DNA of 64,000 bases from NCBI RefSeq assembly GCF_000382445.1, contig NZ_KB905472.1, forward strand, positions 2,811,603 through 2,875,602, written 5' to 3'. Source of the stretch: Phocaeicola massiliensis B84634 = Timone 84634 = DSM 17679 = JCM 13223. Its GTDB lineage: Bacteria > Bacteroidota > Bacteroidia > Bacteroidales > Bacteroidaceae. Under the pieces are notes generated by a model. That model ran no database searches. It was not told the DNA's origin and saw only the letters and a program-made list of their open reading frames with translations. Position numbers and translations under genes: made by a program. Below, piece after piece: positions 19,386-27,780 of this stretch. Numbering within the stretch: position 1 is the stretch's first letter; each line of letters begins with the position of its first letter.

Positions 19386-20114
19386 TTACTTTTGAACAGG
19401 TTCGTTCAGCAAATCCATAAATGCCATGGTGCGTGCTTCCATCTGGCTCACCACCTTATCTACACGAGTCACCAGATAATTATAGGCAAACATAGCTGCA
19501 ATACCCACTATCAAACCACCCACCGTAGTAATCATAGCTTCATAAATACCTCCCGAAAGCAGAGTGATATCGATATTATTTCCGGCATTTGCCATTTCCC
19601 AAAAAGCCTGCACCATACCGGTAACAGTTCCCAAGAAACCAATCATAGGTGCACCGCCGGAAATGGTTGCAACAATAGGCAATCCGTTTTCCAGTTTGGC
19701 AACTTCAATATTACCTGTATTTTCAATAGCAGCCTGCACATCGGCCACAGGACGCCCCATACGGGTAATTCCCTTTTCAATCATACGTGCCGAAGGCGTA
19801 TTGGTTATGCGACAATAGTTAATGGCCGACTTTATTTCGCCGGTGCGGATATAGTCACGGATACGCTCCATAAACATGGGATCGTCTTTGCCGGCTTTGC
19901 GGATAACCGCCAGTCGTTCAAAGAAAATATAGAAACACACCACAGACAGTACAGCCAGTACAGCCATAATCCATCCGCCTTTCAGCGCCATGTCCCAAAG
20001 GTTCATCTGCGCCTCTCCCGAAACAGGCGTCAAAACAGGATTACCCCCTGCCAGGGTATCCCCAATGGCTGTTTGCGCAGCCAGTAAAGTCAAGTTCATC
20101 ATTAACGGAGACAA
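19386..20114 (-). CDS. exbB: ExbB / MotA-TolQ-ExbB proton channel protein
   Basis: A 242-residue inner-membrane protein of the TolQ/ExbB family with three helices: near 27-50 ([20 protein letters not shown]), 130-152 (the [18 protein letters not shown] signature) and 170-195 ([17 protein letters not shown]). It forms the proton-conducting complex with ExbD. Its start overlaps the end of pdxJ by 13 bp, so the transport genes are translationally linked to the vitamin B6 gene. Confidence 0.93.
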   Translation of the reverse strand: MSPLMMNLTLLAAQTAIGDTLAGGNPVLTPVSGEAQMNLWDMALKGGWIMAVLAVLSVVCFYIFFERLAVIRKAGKDDPMFMERIRDYIRTGEIKSAINYCRITNTPSARMIEKGITRMGRPVADVQAAIENTGNIEVAKLENGLPIVATISGGAPMIGFLGTVTGMVQAFWEMANAGNNIDITLLSGGIYEAMITTVGGLIVGIAAMFAYNYLVTRVDKVVSQMEARTMAFMDLLNEPVQK

Positions 20115-20815
20115 TTTTTATATTCTTCAATTGTTTGTTTCAGCCCCAGATAAAGAGCATCGCTTATCAAAGCATGACCGATGGAAACTTCGTCCAGCCA
20201 AGGAATATTGTCATGCATATATTTCAAGTTCACCAAGCTCAAGTCATGTCCGGCATTCAAGCCCATCCCCAAACTGCGGGTCACTTTGGCAGCCTCTACA
20301 AAAGGAGCGACAGCCGCTTCGGGATTCCGAGGATAAAGAGTCGCGTAGGGTTCGGTATAGAGCTCCACACGATCGGCCCCGGCTTTAGCCGCATATTCTA
20401 TCATTTCACGCTCCGTATTCACAAAAATAGAAGTACGGATTCCTGCGTGACCGAATGTATCCATCAGTTCCGTCAAAAAAGACAGATTCGCTTTGGTATC
20501 CCATCCCGCATTGGAAGTAATCTGGTCGGGAGCATCCGGTACAAGAGTTACCTGATGCGGTTTCACCTTCAACACCAAATCAATAAACTCGGGACTGGGA
20601 TAGCCCTCAATATTAAACTCAGTGGTAAGCAAAGGACGCAGTGCATACACATCGCTACGACGGATATGGCGTTCATCGGGACGAGGATGAACAGTAATGC
20701 CTTCAGCACCAAACGCCTCACAATCTAAAGCAACTTTTATCACGTCCGGGTTATTCCCGCCACGAGCATTACGCAAGGTAGCTACCTTGTTTATATTTAC
20801 ACTTAACTTTGTCAT
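20102..20815 (-). CDS. pdxJ: Pyridoxine 5'-phosphate synthase
   Basis: Condenses amino-acetone phosphate with deoxyxylulose phosphate to make pyridoxine 5'-phosphate. The 237-residue TIM barrel starts [20 protein letters not shown]. It has [14 protein letters not shown] near 42-55 with active-site His and Arg residues, and [15 protein letters not shown] near 190-205. It is the first gene of the pdxJ-exbB-exbD-tonB run. TAACTTTG on the minus strand at 20853-20860 is a likely -7 element. Confidence 0.96.
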   Translation of the reverse strand: MTKLSVNINKVATLRNARGGNNPDVIKVALDCEAFGAEGITVHPRPDERHIRRSDVYALRPLLTTEFNIEGYPSPEFIDLVLKVKPHQVTLVPDAPDQITSNAGWDTKANLSFLTELMDTFGHAGIRTSIFVNTEREMIEYAAKAGADRVELYTEPYATLYPRNPEAAVAPFVEAAKVTRSLGMGLNAGHDLSLVNLKYMHDNIPWLDEVSIGHALISDALYLGLKQTIEEYKNCLR

Positions 20816-20839
20816 CTTAGCAATATATTATTATCTTTG
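20808..20839 (+). promoter_or_regulatory. nadK promoter
   Basis: TTTG (20808-20811), 20 bp, TATCTTTG (20832-20839): both Bacteroides elements with ideal spacing, 80 bp before nadK. The -33 element overlaps the pdxJ start codon on the other strand. Confidence 0.7.
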
Positions 20840-20852
20840 CAGTTCTGATGTG

Positions 20853-20860
20853 CAAAGTTA
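20853..20860 (-). promoter_or_regulatory. Probable pdxJ promoter -7 element
   Basis: TAACTTTG on the minus strand, 38 bp upstream of the pdxJ start. No clear -33 is seen at the expected spacing. It lies 13 bp from the divergent nadK -7 element. Confidence 0.45.
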
Positions 20861-20918
20861 GCAGGTTTTATCAAAACCTAATCCATTTTGCCAAACAAAA
20901 GATTTATAAAATTAACTA

Positions 20919-21806
20919 ATGAATATGCGTCCCATGAAATTCGCCATTTTTGGAAACACCTATCAGGCCAAGAAATCCACACACGTAGAGCGTTTGCTTT
21001 CTATCCTGGACAGGCACCGCGCCGAAGTTTATATCTGCCGGGAGTTCTATCAGTTCCTAACGGACGACTTGAAATTGCAAATTCGTCAAGCCGGTGTTTT
21101 CGAGGGAAATGATTTTGAAGCCGATATGGTGCTAAGCATCGGTGGCGATGGTACTTTTCTGAAAGCAGCCAGCCGGGTGGGATCGCGTAATATCCCCATA
21201 TTAGGCATTAATACCGGACGTTTGGGCTTCTTGGCTGATGTTTCGCCCGAAGAAATGGAAGATACTTTCAATGATATTTACAGTAATAATTACCGGATAG
21301 AAGACCGCAGTGTACTCCAAGTATCCTGTAAAGAACAAGAGCTGAAAGGATATCCTTTCGGTCTGAACGAAATCGCTGTATTAAAACGCGACAGCTCGTC
21401 CATGATTTCCATTCATACAGCCATCAATGGTGCCTATCTCACCACTTATCAGGCGGATGGCCTTGTCATTGCCACTCCTACCGGTTCGACCGCATATTCA
21501 CTAAGCATCGGCGGTCCGGTTATTGTTCCGCATAGCAACACCATCGCCATCACCCCGGTTGCGCCTCACAGTCTGAATGTACGTCCTATTGTAATTAACG
21601 ATGACTGGGAAATAACACTTGACGTAGAAAGCCGCAGCCACAATTTCCTGATTGCCATCGACGGACGGAGTGAAACCTGTCGTGAAGGCAGCAAACTCAC
21701 AATCCGTAAAGCTGATTATAAAATAAAGGTAGTAAAACGACAAAACCATATCTTCTTTAATACCCTGCGCAACAAAATGATGTGGGGAGCCGATGGCAGA
21801 GGATAA
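20919..21806 (+). CDS. nadK: NAD kinase
   Basis: Phosphorylates NAD to NADP. The 295-residue protein has the diagnostic [11 protein letters not shown] near residue 72 and [11 protein letters not shown] near 98. [16 protein letters not shown] lies near 149, and the glycine-rich [16 protein letters not shown] near 187. In-frame ATGs at 20919, 20925 and 20934 are all possible; family alignment would favour the last ([15 protein letters not shown]). It is divergent from pdxJ and has its own promoter. Confidence 0.94.
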   Translation: MNMRPMKFAIFGNTYQAKKSTHVERLLSILDRHRAEVYICREFYQFLTDDLKLQIRQAGVFEGNDFEADMVLSIGGDGTFLKAASRVGSRNIPILGINTGRLGFLADVSPEEMEDTFNDIYSNNYRIEDRSVLQVSCKEQELKGYPFGLNEIAVLKRDSSSMISIHTAINGAYLTTYQADGLVIATPTGSTAYSLSIGGPVIVPHSNTIAITPVAPHSLNVRPIVINDDWEITLDVESRSHNFLIAIDGRSETCREGSKLTIRKADYKIKVVKRQNHIFFNTLRNKMMWGADGRG

Positions 21807-22420
21807 TGAAATCAATCTGATATGGAATCTCCTTTAAGAGGAGTAGAAAACATTTAATCAAGTGAGGGAACGCATTAAACAGACTATATATGCATAATAA
21901 TTCCGCCCACATCAGGTTTTGAATATGTGTATCCCAATGAAAATTATAAAAAATAGGGCACATAGATAGCTTCTTCTTTTATTGGCATGTCTCGGGCATG
22001 AGTTGCCTCATACCGAATACAAATTCACCCATTTCCGTTGACTTTTGTTGGAACCGGTTTATAATGAATTACTTATATCTGAAATAAATTATTCCAACAA
22101 GACTTAGAAAACATTTCTAACCTAAGTCATCTAGCTTTGCAAAAACATTAATACCAATCAACGACAAGAGAAAAGAGTCAAGTTTTCCATTGTAAATCAA
22201 GGTACAAGTATATTGGACACAAGTTTTTTTTTATATAATTACCATCTTCTCCTAAAAGCCTTTCAGAAGTGTCAGCCCCAGGAAGACCCTTCCCGTTTCA
22301 CTCACTAGCATTCATATACAAAGACAACCGAAACAAGCACTTGCCGCCCCATATCCCCCCAAAAACAGCAATTAATCAAAAAAATCCGGTAAAATAATAG
22401 TTTATATTATCAGAATAATG
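21807..22420. other. Intergenic region between nadK and the HU-like gene
   Basis: AT-rich, with no supported gene on either strand. It contains an inverted repeat TTGTTGGAA...TTCCAACAA (about 22048-22108) and short unrelated palindromes. No repeat shared with other parts of the window was recognised. Confidence 0.5.
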
Positions 22421-22428
22421 TATTTTTG
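22421..22428 (+). promoter_or_regulatory. Probable promoter -7 of the HU-like gene
   Basis: TATTTTTG fits TAnnTTTG. It would start a leader of about 175 nt that contains the three-way-junction fold at 22441-22532. Confidence 0.5.
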
Positions 22429-22440
22429 TACCGTCGAATT

Positions 22441-22532
22441 AATCATTTCACAATGGTGATGAAATTTTATCACCAGTATGATATAAAATACGCACTTGAG
22501 TGATATAGTTTGCTCACTAGTGTGAAATGGTT
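22441..22532 (+). promoter_or_regulatory. Structured leader: possible three-way junction
   Basis: CATTTCACA (22444-22452) pairs perfectly with TGTGAAATG (22521-22529) and extends three more pairs outward with one G-U wobble. Inside it, TGGTGAT/ATCACCA (22454-22460, 22469-22475) and AGTGA/TCACT (22499-22503, 22514-22518) form two further stems. The repeated GTGA/TCAC words could equally be protein-binding half-sites. Confidence 0.5.
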
Positions 22533-22609
22533 TACTTAAAAGGAAGAGAACAGAAACGCTTCCGCATGACAATGAATTATATAACCGAATAAAAAAACAA
22601 GGAACGCGA

Positions 22610-23263
22610 ATGGCTGTCAAATTTGAATTTTACGAGTCACCCAATACGATAGGTACACGCAAGAAGCGGTATCACGCCCGTGTAGTGAACAGGGAGCGAA
22701 TCAGCACCGACCACTTGGCACAGGAGATACACCATAGCTCTTCGCTCACCGTGGCAGACATCAAGGCAACCATTATCGCGCTCAGCGAGAAATTGGCCTA
22801 TCATTTGAAGGACGGAGCACGAGTACACATTGAGGGGATAGGCTATTTCCATATATCCTTGACCTGTCCCGAGACACCGACTCCACACTCCACACGCGCC
22901 AACAATGTAAAATTCAAGTCGGTAACATTCCGTGCGGACAAATATCTGAAGAAACAACTGGCGGATGTGAAGACGGAACGCTCAAAGTACAAGCCACATT
23001 CCATTCCGGTGACGAACGAGGAGATAGACAAAGGACTGACAGAATACTTCCTGACACACAGCGTGCTGACACGCCGTGATTTCGAACAGTTGTTCACGCT
23101 GACACGCGCCACAGCCGGACGCTACATTACCCGACTGGCAAAGGAGAAAAAACTGTGTAACATATCTATTCCGCACAATCCTATTTATGAACCGATGCCG
23201 GGATTCTACGGAAAAGAGAAACTACCCGAACCGGAACAGGAAACGGATACTACAACAGAATGA
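22610..23263 (+). CDS. HU-like DNA-binding protein with added C-terminal helix-turn-helix domain
   Basis: A 217-residue protein. Residues 1-125 match the HU/IHF-like domain expanded in Bacteroides, including STDHLAQEIHHSSSLTVADI and the beta-arm region after VHIEGIGYFHISL. Residues 145-200 (TNEEIDKGLTEYFLTHSVLT, then RRDFEQLFTLTRATAGRYIT) look like a winged-helix or HTH module added to the HU fold. The C-terminus is acidic. Likely roles are nucleoid organisation or gene regulation. The gene stands alone with an unusual structured leader. Confidence 0.83.
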   Translation: MAVKFEFYESPNTIGTRKKRYHARVVNRERISTDHLAQEIHHSSSLTVADIKATIIALSEKLAYHLKDGARVHIEGIGYFHISLTCPETPTPHSTRANNVKFKSVTFRADKYLKKQLADVKTERSKYKPHSIPVTNEEIDKGLTEYFLTHSVLTRRDFEQLFTLTRATAGRYITRLAKEKKLCNISIPHNPIYEPMPGFYGKEKLPEPEQETDTTTE

Positions 23264-23345
23264 AAACACACTGAAAATATTTATAAAAGCAAATTCTACA
23301 AACAATTTCAGACTTATGATAAAAAGCTGAAACTTCTACATCAGA

Positions 23346-23375
23346 CTGAAGGGTTTCCGGGAGGAAATCCTTCAG
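23346..23375. terminator. Terminator hairpin between the HU-like gene and sbcC
   Basis: CTGAAGGGTTTCC pairs with GGAAATCCTTCAG around a 4-nt loop. On the + strand CCGTTTTC follows. It sits between convergent genes. Confidence 0.65.
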
Positions 23376-23416
23376 CCGTTTTCTCTATCTACGGGCATTT
23401 ATGTGCAGAGGCATTC

Positions 23417-26400
23417 TCACTTTTGCCCCGCTACCTGCACCCTGCTCCGGCCATTGCCGGTTTTCACTATCTGTATCTGTGCCGATATCCGTTCCGTCAT
23501 TTCCGCCACGTGTGAAATCACCCCGATTTTACGTCCCTGCATCTGCAAACGCTCAAGCGCATCCATCGCTATGCGGAATGTCTCAGGATCAAGGGAACCG
23601 AAACCTTCATCTATAAACAACGACTCCACATTCATCCGGTTGGAAGAAAGTGAAGACAGGCCGAGCGCCAATGCCAGCGACACCAAAAAAGACTCACCGC
23701 CCGAAAGGGAATGGACAGTGCGCACCTCTCCCATCATGTCGAGATCAACAATTTGCAAAGCAAGCGTATCCGAGATACGTTGTAACTCATAACGCGGGGC
23801 AAGATCCTGTAAATGCTTGTTGGCATAAAGCAAAAGTACATCCAATGTATATCCCTGAGCTATTTCTTTAAACTTCACCCCACTCTGCGACCCGAAGAGT
23901 TCATTCAGTTTTGACCAGTTCTCATAATTCAATTGCTTTTCGTCCAACTCTTTCCGAATGCCTGCCAATGCCTGCCTGTTTTTTTCCTGCCCATCCAGCA
24001 TCAGCCCGATTTGAGTCAAACGTGTGGTTTGCTGTTCTTTTGATGACTGACAAGCAGACAGTTTAAACAACAAAGACTCTTCAGTTTCTCCTTCCGACGG
24101 TTTATGCGAACCTTCTCCGTGTTTAGCCAACAATTGACAACGTTCCGCCAGCACAGCCTGCACGGTAGTGAATCGCTCTTTCAACGCAGTCAGCTCTTTC
24201 TTCTCACGATTAATCCAGACAATATCTTTCGACAACAACTCTTCCAGCTCGGCACGAGTCGTAATCTCCTCCCGACCGGACAACCATTCGGTTATGCGAC
24301 AGTTCTCTTCTTGCGACGACACCTCCAGACGTTCCACTTCTTTTTCCAACTGAACAGACTGCCCTTTGTAAGATTCCAACGCACCCGATAAATCCTGATA
24401 TTGCCTCATGACTATATCCCAATGCTGCTGTAGCTCTTCCTGCCTCCTCCTGTTCTGATTCTCCACCTCGTGAGTGGGACGTCCTTCCAATAGCAACGCA
24501 CGTTGCGAACGAAGAGCACTCAAATCCGTCTCCAAAGCAATAGTCTTTGACTGTTTATCCTTTATCTGCACAACATGCGTTTCCTGCTCATGCTGCCTGG
24601 CATCCAGTTCGGCCTGCTGCCGTGACAATGCCTCCTTCGTATCGGTCTGTTGTTGCAAACGCTCTTTCCATTGCTTGTCAAAGTTCCGTAACGCCCCCTT
24701 CAACTGTCCTTTATCCAGCAAATCCTGCCAACCCGGAAGAATAGAAACATGCTCTTTCACTTTAGACAGACATTCCTCGGAACGATGAACGTAATTCTTG
24801 ACAATGGTATCAAGCGTATTGATTTCCATTGTCCTGTCAGTAAGAGAAACGGTAAGACGTTCTATCTCTTGTGTCACCTTTTCTTTTGCCCGATTCAGCT
24901 CTGCCTCCTGCAAGGATTGCACCTCGGTAAGAGTAGCAGCCGGATGATGCAGACTGCCACACACCGGACAAGGCTCTCCTGTCCGCAACTGCGAACGCAG
25001 CAATACCACTTCGGCAGGCAGCAGCCGATTCAAACGTTCCGCTTCTTCCTGCATGGCTTTCAACCTTTTTTGCTCCATCTCCTGCAAAGCTGAAACTTCC
25101 TTCAGCATTTTCCGGTTCGATACAATCTGAGTCTCAGCCGTCTCCCGGTCGGCAAGAAGAGTAAGCACCAATGAGACAGCCGGTATCAAATCCGCATAAA
25201 CCATGTAGTGCCCAAACCAATCCTCTATCTCCTTCCAAGTCACCTGAAGCAGCTTTATCTGTTGGCGCAATCCGGCCAGTTCTCTTTCCAGTTTTTCTTT
25301 CCGGCTGAGTTCCTTCTTTTCTTCCGCCTGTGCGTCCAACCATTGTTTTTGCTTCTCGGTTATCTGCACATCCAGCTCTTTCGCTTTATTCAGTTGGGGA
25401 GTCAGTTCGGCAAGATATTCCTGCCAAGCCGTTTGTGCCTTCTTTGCAGCTTCCAGTTCCTGTTGTGTTTTAGAGAAAAGTACAGCAGTTTGCCTGACTT
25501 GTTCCTGACGTTCCGCCAGCATTTTCCTGTTTGCATTCAGTTGTCTCGAAGTAGCGACTGCCTGCATAAAGACATCACGGATTTCCTGCGCCTGTTCCAC
25601 ACGTGCCAATAATGCATAACGTGCAGCAGACTTCTCCATCTCAATCCGTATTTCCTTCAACTCATTCTCAGCCTGCTCTTTGTTACGAGTGAGCGAACGT
25701 TCCTCTTCCACCCACTTCAAACAGGCGGAGAGTTTATCTTCCTCGCTCTTCAAAGCGGCAAGAGAGCCGGAAAGCAGAAGCTTCTCTCCATCCAATGCAG
25801 CCAATGCATCATCAGACAACAGCTCTATTCCTTTCATACGCTCCTGCAAAAGCCGAAACTCCATATCCGCACTCTTGGTCTTGGCATAAATGGACGAAGA
25901 AACACGAGAATAAATCTCTGTCCCCGTCAACTTTTCCAAAATCTCGGCTTTATCCGCCTGTTTAGCTTTCAGAAAAACAGCAAAGTCACCCTGCGCCAAC
26001 AAAACAGACCGATTGAATTGTTCGAAAGACAGACCGATGAGCTTGGATACTTTAGCAAGAAGTTCCTTCCTCGTGCCCTGCTCTTCAGTATTTTTGGAAA
26101 GATTCATCAAGCGAAAACCGACACTGCGCAAGATACCCGAAGGCTTTCCTCCGGCACGACAGGCTGTCCAAGTAGAACGATATGTCTCTCCTGTCAAAGC
26201 TATGAAGTCCACTTCGGCATATCCCTCGGCTGTTCCTCGACGCAAAACAGAACGACTGTCACTTTGAGCAATCGTCTTATTGCGGACATCGGCCAGTTCC
26301 ACTTTCGATTCTCTTGCTTTGGTCATACGCGGAGTAGAATCGAACAGCGCAAGACACAAAGCATCCAGCAAAGTAGACTTACCGGAACCGGTACTGCCTG

Positions 26401-26506
26401 TAATGGCAAAGATGCCGGCATTTTTCAACGGTTCGACTGTAAAATCGACCTCAAACTCTCCTGCCAAAGAAGCAAGATTCTTTCCGCGTATTGCTAATAT
26501 CTTCAT
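23417..26506 (-). CDS. sbcC: SMC-like nuclease subunit SbcC
   Basis: ATPase partner of SbcD in the Rad50/Mre11-type complex that opens hairpins and protein-blocked DNA ends. The 1029-residue protein has Walker A at 37-45 (GSTGSGKST), long coiled coils on either side of a zinc hook near 500 (PCPVCGS), the ABC signature HSLSGGESFLVSLALALGLS and Walker B SLFIDEGFGSLD near the C-terminus. It follows sbcD by 18 bp. The size is normal for the family. Confidence 0.95.
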   Translation of the reverse strand: MKILAIRGKNLASLAGEFEVDFTVEPLKNAGIFAITGSTGSGKSTLLDALCLALFDSTPRMTKARESKVELADVRNKTIAQSDSRSVLRRGTAEGYAEVDFIALTGETYRSTWTACRAGGKPSGILRSVGFRLMNLSKNTEEQGTRKELLAKVSKLIGLSFEQFNRSVLLAQGDFAVFLKAKQADKAEILEKLTGTEIYSRVSSSIYAKTKSADMEFRLLQERMKGIELLSDDALAALDGEKLLLSGSLAALKSEEDKLSACLKWVEEERSLTRNKEQAENELKEIRIEMEKSAARYALLARVEQAQEIRDVFMQAVATSRQLNANRKMLAERQEQVRQTAVLFSKTQQELEAAKKAQTAWQEYLAELTPQLNKAKELDVQITEKQKQWLDAQAEEKKELSRKEKLERELAGLRQQIKLLQVTWKEIEDWFGHYMVYADLIPAVSLVLTLLADRETAETQIVSNRKMLKEVSALQEMEQKRLKAMQEEAERLNRLLPAEVVLLRSQLRTGEPCPVCGSLHHPAATLTEVQSLQEAELNRAKEKVTQEIERLTVSLTDRTMEINTLDTIVKNYVHRSEECLSKVKEHVSILPGWQDLLDKGQLKGALRNFDKQWKERLQQQTDTKEALSRQQAELDARQHEQETHVVQIKDKQSKTIALETDLSALRSQRALLLEGRPTHEVENQNRRRQEELQQHWDIVMRQYQDLSGALESYKGQSVQLEKEVERLEVSSQEENCRITEWLSGREEITTRAELEELLSKDIVWINREKKELTALKERFTTVQAVLAERCQLLAKHGEGSHKPSEGETEESLLFKLSACQSSKEQQTTRLTQIGLMLDGQEKNRQALAGIRKELDEKQLNYENWSKLNELFGSQSGVKFKEIAQGYTLDVLLLYANKHLQDLAPRYELQRISDTLALQIVDLDMMGEVRTVHSLSGGESFLVSLALALGLSSLSSNRMNVESLFIDEGFGSLDPETFRIAMDALERLQMQGRKIGVISHVAEMTERISAQIQIVKTGNGRSRVQVAGQK

Positions 26507-26524
26507 AATGAACTGTTGTCTTAA

Positions 26525-27763
26525 TTACTCTTTACCGGCCTCACTGATGACTTCCTGCAATAACTCTTTCATTGCTGCGGGCATCTCCTGCTCGTCATAT
26601 TTCCTTTTATAATAGTCGAGTGCCACGTCCAGCGGACGAATTCCCCGCAGCTCTTCATAACTTACCGCCCGGAGACCACTCTCCTTTTGGACAGGCATTA
26701 CCGCCACCACACGCGCCAACCTCACCGATTTACCCTGCAGAGCCGATTCTATTTTGTATTTATAAGAAGTATCGGGCTCCGTCATCTGTATTTTCACTTC
26801 CAGATAAGGCGAACGCGCATTTATTTCCCCATCAGGCAATTCATGAATCGCTTCCAAGACTTCCTCCAACACCGCAGGTCGGTCGGGGATGCTTAATAAG
26901 CGGACATAAGGCGGCACATCAATTTGATGTATCTGCGTTTTATCTTCTTCATACTCCACCATCACCACACTGCTTCTGTAACCTTTTTCGGAGAAAGACA
27001 TAGGAATAGGAGCTCCCGAATAACGTACATTCTCTCGCCCGGACACTCGTTGCGGACGATGAAGATGCCCCAAAGCCGTATAAATAATCTGCGCATCAAA
27101 AGCATCGGGCGAAATACCCTCCACACCGCCGATAACGGTACGTTCGGAACGGTCATCATCGGATATTTCCGAGCCTGTCGCCTGCAGATGTCCCATGGCA
27201 ATAACAGGTTTGCCTTCATCCCTCAGTTCTGCAAAAAGTTGCCGATAGAGAGTCTGAACACCTTGCGCATAGTTTTCGGCAGGCGGATAATCTCCTTGCC
27301 GCAAATAAGGAACGGCAAGGCAGAATGCAGCTATATCATTTATATTTATATCCGCTTGCGAACGTCCGGCACCGGGCTTATAAATCGGTATAATGAGATG
27401 TGCCAAGTCTATGTCGCCGTCCGCATCCCGCTTCACCACCCCTCTAACGGTGATGTTCATCTCCTCCAGCAACGGGTTCGGCGCTTCCAGGCGGGCTGCC
27501 GAATCATGATTGCCGGCAATGATAATAATTTGCAGTGCCGGACACTCGGCTGTCACCCGGCGGAGAAAAGAGTAATACAGCCGTTGAGATTCTGCGGAAG
27601 GGTTCGGCCCGTCAAATATATCTCCGGCAACGAGGAGTACATCAATCTTACGTTCTTTGATTTGCCTGCGTAACCAGTCAAGGAAACGAACATGCTCATC
27701 ATAACGGCTGTATTCATAAAAAGTCTGACCTAAATGCCAGTCAGCGGTATGTAGGATTTTCAT
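26525..27763 (-). CDS. sbcD: Exonuclease subunit SbcD
   Basis: Mre11-type Mn-dependent nuclease. The 412-residue protein has all metal motifs: HTADWHLG (D8, H10), LVAGDIFDGPNPS (near 43-55), AGNHDSAAR (near 82-90) and the later MGHLQATG and ALGHLHRPQ histidine motifs. It lies immediately upstream of sbcC on the same strand, the usual order. Its start is 17 bp from the end of the GH35 gene, which may only be chance proximity. Confidence 0.95.
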   Translation of the reverse strand: MKILHTADWHLGQTFYEYSRYDEHVRFLDWLRRQIKERKIDVLLVAGDIFDGPNPSAESQRLYYSFLRRVTAECPALQIIIIAGNHDSAARLEAPNPLLEEMNITVRGVVKRDADGDIDLAHLIIPIYKPGAGRSQADININDIAAFCLAVPYLRQGDYPPAENYAQGVQTLYRQLFAELRDEGKPVIAMGHLQATGSEISDDDRSERTVIGGVEGISPDAFDAQIIYTALGHLHRPQRVSGRENVRYSGAPIPMSFSEKGYRSSVVMVEYEEDKTQIHQIDVPPYVRLLSIPDRPAVLEEVLEAIHELPDGEINARSPYLEVKIQMTEPDTSYKYKIESALQGKSVRLARVVAVMPVQKESGLRAVSYEELRGIRPLDVALDYYKRKYDEQEMPAAMKELLQEVISEAGKE

Positions 27764-27780
27764 TCAATATAAAAACTAAT

